Below, piece after piece: positions 54,428 to 61,466 of a stretch of DNA of 64,000 bases. Under the pieces are notes generated by a model that saw only the letters and a program-made list of their open reading frames with translations, had not been told where the DNA came from and ran no database searches. Both the position numbers and the translations under genes were made by a program. The stretch's first letter is position 1; each line of letters starts with the position of its first letter. The DNA comes from CAVZXS01 sp963779325. Lineage in GTDB: Bacteria > Bacteroidota > Bacteroidia > Chitinophagales > Chitinophagaceae. The stretch is taken from the NCBI GenBank assembly GCA_963779325.1, contig CAVZXS010000037.1, positions 186,001-250,000 of the forward strand, read 5' to 3'.

Positions 54428-57400
54428 ATGCTTAAAAAACTTACCCCCCTGCTTATTTGCCTTTTGGCAATACCATTTGCATTAGCGGCCCAGGTTACTA
54501 CCGGTAGTATCAGCGGAACAGTAAAAGATCCTGCAGGTGCAGATTTGGCCGGCGCTTCAATAGAAGCCTTGCATGAACCGTCGGGTTCAGTATACAGATC
54601 GGTATCAGGTAAAAACGGCGTATTTAATATTCCGAGTTTGCGCATTGGCGGACCTTACAAACTGACAATCACTTTTGTTGGTTTTAAAAAAGAAGAAATA
54701 ACTGATATTTATGTTCAGTTAGGTGAAGCCACTAAAATAAATACCGCCTTATCAACTGAAGCAGGTAATTTAACCGAAGTAGTAGTTGCAGGTACTGCAA
54801 GAAAAGGTTCATTGATTTCCAAAGACAGGAAGGGCACTTCAACCAACATCAACAGAAGGTTGATAGCAGCTTTACCTACGCTTTCAAGAAATATAACCGA
54901 TTTTACAAAACTTACGCCTCAGTCCAGCGGTACTTCATTTGCAGGACAGGATAATCGTTTTATTAATTTAACGGTGGATGGTTCCATTTTCAATAACTCG
55001 TTTGGTTTACAGGCATTGCCCGGCAGCCAAACCAGTGCATCACCTATATCTGTAGATGCAATTGAAGAGATACAGGTGAATGTTTCTCCTTACAGTGTAA
55101 AAGATGCAGGTTTTACGGGTGCAAGTATCAATGCAGTAACCCGCAGCGGCACCAATACGTTTCACGGCTCTGCGTTTTATAACAACCGTAACCAAAACCT
55201 GGTAGGCGACAAAGCCGGTCCTGACGGAAAAACGCCTGTTACTCTTTTAAATTTTGATGTAAAACAATACGGTGTAAGTCTTGGCGGTCCGATTGTAAAG
55301 AATAAATTATTCTTTTTTGCAAATTATGAACGTGAGAAAAGAGTTGATCCGGGTACTGCTTTTACTGCGGACAATGGTACTAATGCAGGTCAAACAAATG
55401 TTTCAAGGGTTAAGCAAGCGGATTTGGATGGATTGTCTAATTTCTTAAAAACAAGTTTGGGATACGATCCGGGCGCATATCAGGGTTATGATTTTAATAC
55501 CGAGAGTTCAAAAATTCTGGCCAAGATTGACTGGAACATTAACAGCAAACATAAATTCGGCGTTCGTTTTAATTCATTGAGATCATTAAAGGATATAGGC
55601 GCCAGCGCCTCCGGTTCTTTTACAGGCGGCCGTATTAGCAGTTTAAATACAATGAACTATTCGAATAATAACTATGAGATTCATAATGATATCAACTCGC
55701 TTATCGGGCAATTAAATACCCGTATAAGTAATAAAATATCTAACGAAGTTATTTTCGGCTGGACAGCTAACAGAGATTACAGGAGAGTAAAAGGAAGCCT
55801 TTTCCCTTTAGTTGATATCCTTGACGGAACCGGTGCTGACAGAAGTTATGTGTCTTTCGGCGCAGAACCTTTTACACCTAATAACGTACTGAATACAGAC
55901 ACATGGCAAGCTTCAGATAATATAACTTTTTATAACGGTAAGCATACAACTTCTGCCGGTGTAAATTTTGAATCATTCAAATTCTTCAACCAGTTTACTC
56001 CGCAGATTCAGGGGTTCTATGTATTTAACAGCCTTACGGATTTTTATACATCTGCCAATGCTTATTTAGCTAACAATAATATGGCGCAGAACCCGGTTAA
56101 TGTAAGAAGATATATTTTGGGATACAGTAATTTGGCAAATAATCAATTATGGAATGCTGTAACCAAGACTAAAAATATAGGGGCCTATGTACAGGACGAA
56201 TGGCAAATTGAAGATAACTTCAGTATCACGTACGGTGTTCGCTTTGATGTTCCTATTTTTAGCTCGAACGGTGTAAATAACCCGCAAGTAGACGGTTATA
56301 ATTTTGTTGACGAAAAAGGTAATCCGACGAAAGTGAGTACTTCAGAATTACCTTCTACCAAGGTAATGATTAACCCGAGGTTCGGATTTAATTATGATGT
56401 TAAAGGGGATAAGAAAACTCAGTTACGCGGCGGTTTAGGTTTATTCTCAGGTCGTCCGGCATTTGTGTTTATCAGCAACGCTGTTGGTAATAACGGTATG
56501 CAAGCCGGGCAAATAAGCCAGGACAATACAAAGAACTATCCTTTCAGTCCTAATATTACCCGTAATATTCCAACCAATATAGTTCCGGGTACGCCTGCAT
56601 CAAGCTATAATATTGCGCCTATTGAAAAAGATTTCCGTTTCCCTCAAATTTTCAGAACAAACTTTGCCGTAGATCATAAGTTATATAAGAACATTGTTTT
56701 TTCAGCAGAATTTTTATTTACACAAAGCTTAAGCAATATTTTCTATTACAATGCTAACCAAAAATCACCTACTTCAAATTTCAGCGGCCCCGATACCCGT
56801 CCGAGATTTGCGGGAAGTGCAGGTGCAGTAAGAATCAATCCAAATGTAAATGACGCTACTGTACTGGCAAGCCGTCCCTTCGGTCAGAATACAAACCTTA
56901 CTTTTAAACTAGAGAAACCATTAGCAAAAGGTCTTAGCTGGATGGTAGCCTATAATTTTGGTCGTACCAAAGACTTTTCAAGCGCCAGTACAATTGCTTT
57001 CAGCAGTTTTACTTCTACAAGAACTGTTAACGGTAACAATCTTCCTGATTTTTCTTACAGCGATAATGATGCAAGGCATCGTGTAATCGGTAATATCACT
57101 TACAGAAAAGAAATTGCCAAAACTGCAGCAGTACAAGTTTCATTATTCGGACAATCGCAAAACTTGGGCAGGTTCTCTTATGCTTACTCAGGCGATTTGA
57201 ATGGTGACGGTATCACCGGGAATGATTTAATGTATATTCCAAAAGATCAAAGCCAGTTTGAAATGAATTTTGAACAGTACACTGCTACTATCAATAACGT
57301 TTCTACAGTAATCACCGTACAGCAACAAAAAGATGCTTTTGAAGCGTATATTCAGCAGGACGATTATTTAAGAAAACACAGAGGTGAGATTGCAAAAAGA

Positions 57401-57718
57401 AACGGCGTATTGCAACCTATGTTGACAAGATTTGATTTGTCTGCTATGGTTGAGTTATTCAGAAACATCGGTAAACAAAGACATACTATTCAGTTCAGAG
57501 CCGACATATTTAATGTAGGCAATCTGGTGAATTCTAAATGGGGTGTTGCTAATGTAATTAATAACAGCTCCCCAATTGCAGCAAGACCGGCAGTTAATAA
57601 TGTACCGGTATTCAGAATGAACATTGCCAATAACAGTTTGAATTATCAAACCTATAGAAAAGGAACTTCTATTCTTGATGTATGGCAGGGTCAGTTAGGT
57701 ATTCGTTATATTTTCTAA
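54428..57718 (+). CDS. Oar-like TonB-dependent receptor, intact paralogue
   Basis: This is a 1096-residue outer-membrane receptor. The start is the ATG at 54428 (MLKKLTPLLICLLAIPFALAAQ), giving the same signal peptide as the first copy. A carboxypeptidase-regulatory-like domain (TTGSISGTVKDPAGADLAGASIEAL), a plug (FTKLTPQSSGTSFAGQDNRFINLTVDGSIFNNS) and a full barrel ending in WQGQLGIRYIF follow. The Oar branch differs from SusC. No SusD partner lies beside it, so uptake of glycans by a SusCD pair is unlikely. Ligand unknown. It overlaps the convergent secreted-protein gene by 4 bases. Confidence 0.93.
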   Translation: MLKKLTPLLICLLAIPFALAAQVTTGSISGTVKDPAGADLAGASIEALHEPSGSVYRSVSGKNGVFNIPSLRIGGPYKLTITFVGFKKEEITDIYVQLGEATKINTALSTEAGNLTEVVVAGTARKGSLISKDRKGTSTNINRRLIAALPTLSRNITDFTKLTPQSSGTSFAGQDNRFINLTVDGSIFNNSFGLQALPGSQTSASPISVDAIEEIQVNVSPYSVKDAGFTGASINAVTRSGTNTFHGSAFYNNRNQNLVGDKAGPDGKTPVTLLNFDVKQYGVSLGGPIVKNKLFFFANYEREKRVDPGTAFTADNGTNAGQTNVSRVKQADLDGLSNFLKTSLGYDPGAYQGYDFNTESSKILAKIDWNINSKHKFGVRFNSLRSLKDIGASASGSFTGGRISSLNTMNYSNNNYEIHNDINSLIGQLNTRISNKISNEVIFGWTANRDYRRVKGSLFPLVDILDGTGADRSYVSFGAEPFTPNNVLNTDTWQASDNITFYNGKHTTSAGVNFESFKFFNQFTPQIQGFYVFNSLTDFYTSANAYLANNNMAQNPVNVRRYILGYSNLANNQLWNAVTKTKNIGAYVQDEWQIEDNFSITYGVRFDVPIFSSNGVNNPQVDGYNFVDEKGNPTKVSTSELPSTKVMINPRFGFNYDVKGDKKTQLRGGLGLFSGRPAFVFISNAVGNNGMQAGQISQDNTKNYPFSPNITRNIPTNIVPGTPASSYNIAPIEKDFRFPQIFRTNFAVDHKLYKNIVFSAEFLFTQSLSNIFYYNANQKSPTSNFSGPDTRPRFAGSAGAVRINPNVNDATVLASRPFGQNTNLTFKLEKPLAKGLSWMVAYNFGRTKDFSSASTIAFSSFTSTRTVNGNNLPDFSYSDNDARHRVIGNITYRKEIAKTAAVQVSLFGQSQNLGRFSYAYSGDLNGDGITGNDLMYIPKDQSQFEMNFEQYTATINNVSTVITVQQQKDAFEAYIQQDDYLRKHRGEIAKRNGVLQPMLTRFDLSAMVELFRNIGKQRHTIQFRADIFNVGNLVNSKWGVANVINNSSPIAARPAVNNVPVFRMNIANNSLNYQTYRKGTSILDVWQGQLGIRYIF

Positions 57719-58449
57719 AAAAACACTTTGCTCAAATATAATTTTTCAAATAAGTTAGCAATATTTTGATTCTTTTTCCACTCAATATTATCTGTCTTTT
57801 GCGCGGGATTAAATAATTGAAACCTTTTACTCAATTTGCCATATTGAATATCGTAGCTTTCAAAAACAGGCCATATGTCTTTGATACCTGTTCCTTTTTT
57901 AATTAAATCAGCTATTTGTTTTTCGTCTGCTGTTTGATTGACTTTTTTAAAAAAATCATTTTCACTTAACTCTTCTAAAAAAGCTAATGCATTAGTATCA
58001 TTACTAAACTTAGTATCAGGTTTGGCATAAAAATTATTAAATTTTATGTAGCCTTTACTTGTATAAGCTTTATTTTCGTTGGTTTCCCAATTACTTTTAC
58101 AATAATAACGTGTAATATAAACTCCTTCATCAAAGAACTTACAATTATAAATAAGAAACTCTCCCTGAAAATTTATAGCAGACTGAAACGAAATTTCAAG
58201 ATTTGGATTTAACAAATTTTCAACTATGGAAACCTTCTTAAAATTATACATATAATCATTCTTAATACTATACAAATAATCATTGGAATCCGTTATGTCT
58301 ACTGTTTGTATATTAAAACCATTTATTGAAAATGCATGTTTGTAAATTTTGATTAAATCACTATCTTGTGAATAGATGGTACTCATACTCACAATAAAAA
58401 AAATTGTAAATGTAAATCTAATCCTGTTTATCCTATTATTTATCTTCAC
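57715..58449 (-). CDS. Secreted protein of unknown function
   Basis: This 244-residue protein starts with a signal peptide (INNRIRFTFTIFFIVSMSTIYSQ) and has no membrane helix after it. The mature part is rich in Asn, Lys, Tyr and Phe (YKHAFSINGFNIQTVDITDSNDYLYSIKNDY, YITRYYCKSNWETNEN, KDIWPVFESYDIQYGK). I do not recognise a family. Its AT-rich codons differ from the neighbouring receptor genes, which may point to recent arrival. It converges on the second receptor gene with a 4-base overlap, so it has no room for its own terminator before that gene ends. Confidence 0.65.
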   Translation of the reverse strand: MKINNRINRIRFTFTIFFIVSMSTIYSQDSDLIKIYKHAFSINGFNIQTVDITDSNDYLYSIKNDYMYNFKKVSIVENLLNPNLEISFQSAINFQGEFLIYNCKFFDEGVYITRYYCKSNWETNENKAYTSKGYIKFNNFYAKPDTKFSNDTNALAFLEELSENDFFKKVNQTADEKQIADLIKKGTGIKDIWPVFESYDIQYGKLSKRFQLFNPAQKTDNIEWKKNQNIANLFEKLYLSKVFF

Positions 58450-58509
58450 TTTATTATACTTTACTAAATTAAATATAAAACAAGTTGTAAATTAAAAAAA
58501 ATCAAATTT

Positions 58510-58695
58510 GCGAAAAAATTACAAATTTTTAACATATTGCTATTATTTCATATTTGCTCGTTTTCACAAAAAAACTCTTTTGAAGAACTTTTAGAAATAT
58601 CCAGATAGAATAGTCCGTCCAGGGAATTACCAAATACCCTAAAAAAATATAATGAAGCCATTTTGGCTGATTGTTCACATCTTACAACTCAATGT
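58510..58695 (+). pseudogene. Remnant of a secreted-protein gene
   Basis: This frame reads AKKLQIFNILLLFHICSFSQ, a good signal peptide with a Bacteroidota-style SFSQ end. KNSFEELLEIS, an internal stop, and PNTLKKYNEAILADCSHLTTQCE with a stop then follow. Where a start ATG would be expected (ATGAAAAAA) the DNA has GCGAAAAAA. With no start, an internal stop and a short length, it looks like a decayed gene, but no family was identified. Confidence 0.35.
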
Positions 58696-58740
58696 GAGTA
58701 AGTGTTTTCAATTTTCGGGTAGACCCGCAAAATCAGAAAC

Positions 58741-60765
58741 CTATTTCAATTCTTCGGGTACACGCAATGTTTTAGGAGGCAACAAAAAATCTTTGGGATG
58801 CTTGCGGAAATATCTTCCTAAAATTCCGAGAAACTCAGGGTACTCTTTCAGTTTAATACCGCGGCTGCGAACGGCTACAAAAAAAGCACAAGCGAAGCTT
58901 ACAAGAAAGTTAAGCAACCCGATGAGCAGAATACCGAGAAGGATAACTAATAAATAAGACATGGATACATTATGATCTAATCCGAAAAAACCAATAGACG
59001 CATTAGCGGCCGATATGGTGATATGCCTGATATCGAACGGTATGCCCAGGAATTTACCCAAAGAGCCGGCGGTACCCAGGAAAAAACCTAAGGCGACGCT
59101 TCCCGCAATCATCCCTGAACTTTTTTCAACCAAATTTACAATACGGCCTAATCGTTTAGCAGAAAAGGTATTTGTAAAAACAGGATGTGTTTTTAACCGC
59201 TGCCCTATTCTTCCGTAGGCTACATGATTTTCTACATAACCCGCAATGAGACCGCTTAAAAACAAAAAGAAGCCGGTAAAGCAAGCATACAACAATGCAA
59301 GGCTGTTCACCGGGTGCTGATCGCTCAACATTTTCATAGCTGCATCTGCTTCAGCTAATTTGCCGCCGGTAGCTTGAAAAAATAACCAGGCTAAAATATA
59401 AGTAAATGGAAATACTACTAACAAATTACCTGCAAACGAAGCTATTTGGCTGCGGCTTACCCTTGCTACGGTAATGGCGAGGTTGCGTAGATCGGGCTCG
59501 TCATTCTTTTTCTTATCCAGCGAACCGGCAACGGCTGAAGCAGTGTAAGCCGGTTGTTTGGTAGCAAGCGTCGATCTTGTTTTATCAATTAATAAAAAAC
59601 CTAAGGAATAATTGGCGCTGTATAAAAATCCCTGCCAGAATAAAGGCATTTTTATTTTCCCGATCAAGGTTTTCAAAATAGCCGCGAATGAAATAATAAA
59701 ACCTCCGCCCAAAGCACTTTTGAAAAGATCACGAAAATCCTTTCGTGTAACGGCGATATACTGCTCCCCTTTTCTTTCTTTATGCTCGGCAATTTGGTAA
59801 GCAAGTAACCCTAAGTTCGCCGATAGAAATTCGCCCAAACTGTTTTTCCTGTTTTCATTGCGAACAACGGTATAAAAATAATTAATGAAGCGTTCGGTAT
59901 TAAACTGCAGATTTTTATCCAATACATCTAATATAATAAACAATCGCTCCAACTGCTGCTGCAAACGTACCATCAAAAAAGTTTGCGCCAGACTGGTACC
60001 CAGCCGTCCTCTTTGTTCCCGCAACCATTCTACACTTTGCTTACAATTGTTCAATGCTTCTTCTATATTTACCAGTATAATCTTATTATCGTTTTCCGAT
60101 TGCGATTTAAAACGCTCCAGGTATAAATTAACCAAACGGTTCTGTTCAATAAAAGGCTGTATGGCGTTGGTGTTCTTATCCAGGTGCTCCATTACTTCTT
60201 TTTCCATAGCCAGCGATGTAATACGGTAGGAAAGTATTTGTAAGGAACTGTTCAGTTGATTAAATAAAAGAGGCTCCGTTAAATTTATTTGTATGCCCAA
60301 CATTTCAAAAAACTCTTTCCATAATTCTTTGTCAATACTTTCTACCCACCGGTAATCATTTTTTTTATAAAAAACATGATTGATTACATACAAAAAATCA
60401 TTCGGCTTTTGCAGCGAGGGAATAATTTTATGCTTCAGTTTACCGGTGAGCTCCTGTACAAAGCCCCGGGAATGAATAATGCCGCTTTCTGTCAATGCGG
60501 GAATTATATCGCTATGGGCAAATTGAGAAAGCAACGCACGTCGAATACCGAATAGCAACGAACGGTCTTGCTGCAACTGGTACAATAGTGCCCTGAACTT
60601 CAGTTCCGTTTCTTCTTTTTTTCGGGGCGATGACGGGCGGATTTTTTTAACCAATTCTATCAATAAGTCCAAGCCCCTGTTATTAGAATTCAACGACAGT
60701 ACGACAGCCTGTTTTTTTTCAGGCTTCGACGGGGAAGATTTTCTTTTAAAACGGAATTTAGACAT
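58741..60765 (-). CDS. SpecificRecomb-family membrane protein
   Basis: This 674-residue protein matches the family often labelled site-specific recombinase (Gcr-like, PF10136). The N-terminal 330 residues are helical and soluble (LLIELVKKIRPSSPRKKEETELKFRALLYQLQQDRSLLFGIRRALLSQFAHSDIIPALTESGI). The C-terminal half has five or more membrane helices (GGGFIISFAAILKTLIGK, NLLVVFPFTYILAWLFFQATG, SLALLYACFTGFFLFLSGLIAGYVENHVAYGR, LLVILLGILLIGLLNFLVSFACAFF). There is no recombinase catalytic motif, so the name is probably misleading, and it is not evidence for a mobile element. It is transcribed away from clpS. Confidence 0.85.
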   Translation of the reverse strand: MSKFRFKRKSSPSKPEKKQAVVLSLNSNNRGLDLLIELVKKIRPSSPRKKEETELKFRALLYQLQQDRSLLFGIRRALLSQFAHSDIIPALTESGIIHSRGFVQELTGKLKHKIIPSLQKPNDFLYVINHVFYKKNDYRWVESIDKELWKEFFEMLGIQINLTEPLLFNQLNSSLQILSYRITSLAMEKEVMEHLDKNTNAIQPFIEQNRLVNLYLERFKSQSENDNKIILVNIEEALNNCKQSVEWLREQRGRLGTSLAQTFLMVRLQQQLERLFIILDVLDKNLQFNTERFINYFYTVVRNENRKNSLGEFLSANLGLLAYQIAEHKERKGEQYIAVTRKDFRDLFKSALGGGFIISFAAILKTLIGKIKMPLFWQGFLYSANYSLGFLLIDKTRSTLATKQPAYTASAVAGSLDKKKNDEPDLRNLAITVARVSRSQIASFAGNLLVVFPFTYILAWLFFQATGGKLAEADAAMKMLSDQHPVNSLALLYACFTGFFLFLSGLIAGYVENHVAYGRIGQRLKTHPVFTNTFSAKRLGRIVNLVEKSSGMIAGSVALGFFLGTAGSLGKFLGIPFDIRHITISAANASIGFFGLDHNVSMSYLLVILLGILLIGLLNFLVSFACAFFVAVRSRGIKLKEYPEFLGILGRYFRKHPKDFLLPPKTLRVPEELK

Positions 60766-60847
60766 GCTTAATAAAACAGGTTAATTAACTACAGACAAGA
60801 ACCGGGCCTTAATTGTTGCAGGTAATGAATATTTAATAATTAAATTC

Positions 60848-60855
60848 TATTTTTG
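60848..60855 (+). promoter_or_regulatory. Likely -7 box for clpS
   Basis: TATTTTTG matches TAnnTTTG. No good -33 TTTG at the usual distance was seen. Because it overlaps a TTG at 60853, the longest reading frame start is unlikely. Confidence 0.4.
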
Positions 60856-60861
60856 CAGAAG

Positions 60862-61167
60862 ATGATTATCTATATGGCGGGAACACAACACGATATTAAA
60901 CTATGGGAAGAAACAAATACCCTGACGGATTTGGAAGAAACCTGTAACCTTATTATTTGGAATGATGAGGTAAATACATTTGAGTGGGTAATAGAAACGC
61001 TCATTGAAGTGTGCGGACATACGCCCGAGCAGGCCGAGCAATGCGCCTACCTTATACACTACCAAGGTAAGTATGCTGTAAAAAACGGCAGCTATGACGA
61101 ACTGAAACCCATGTGTGATGCCATTACCGATCGCGGTATCGGCGCTACGGTGGAAGTAATGGCGTGA
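60862..61167 (+). CDS. clpS: ClpS-like Clp protease adaptor
   Basis: ClpS delivers N-degron substrates to the ClpAP protease. The sequence has NLIIWNDEVNTFEWVIETLIEVCGHTPEQAEQCAYLIHYQGKYAVKNGSYDELKP, with the usual N/D-degron pocket residues (N-D around 33-35, then the T, V and H region). The chosen start is the ATG at 60862. A second ATG at 60874 (MAGTQHD) is possible. A TATTTTTG box at 60848-60855 ends 6 bases before 60862, so a start at 60862 would be almost leaderless and 60874 more comfortable. Either gives about 97-101 residues. No clpA is in the window. Confidence 0.88.
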   Translation: MIIYMAGTQHDIKLWEETNTLTDLEETCNLIIWNDEVNTFEWVIETLIEVCGHTPEQAEQCAYLIHYQGKYAVKNGSYDELKPMCDAITDRGIGATVEVMA

Positions 61168-61466
61168 TGAAAAGGCAGTCTCTTTATACTTTGTAAACCT
61201 TCTGTTATCATTTTACTTCATAAGTTACCGACGCATATCAACATTATAATACTTTTCAGCAAATAAATTATAACCGTTTTTATACCGATAATTTTCTCCG
61301 ACTATTGCGCTTTTTACTTACATCTTTTATGCGATTTTTTAACCCGGAAATAATCCGGTAATAATTTTTTCCACATAATTTATAAATATAGTAGAAGTAC
61401 GAACGCCTGTTTGGAAATATCAACTATATTGAAAAATCTTTTTTACATACACCAAAATCATAACAC
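61168..61466. other. Intergenic region upstream of the large T9SS gene
   Basis: This AT-rich 299-base gap follows clpS. No gene, strong hairpin or consensus promoter was recognised. It must hold the promoter of the next gene. Confidence 0.35.

Noticed and set aside
50832..57718. SusC/SusD polysaccharide-utilisation locus
   Set aside because: Both receptors are Oar-like, and no SusD lipoprotein or glycoside-hydrolase cluster adjoins them.
58741..60765. Possible mobile element because the family is called site-specific recombinase
   Set aside because: No serine or tyrosine recombinase active site is visible. The protein is a large multi-helix membrane protein, there are no att-like repeats nearby, and the family name appears to be historical.
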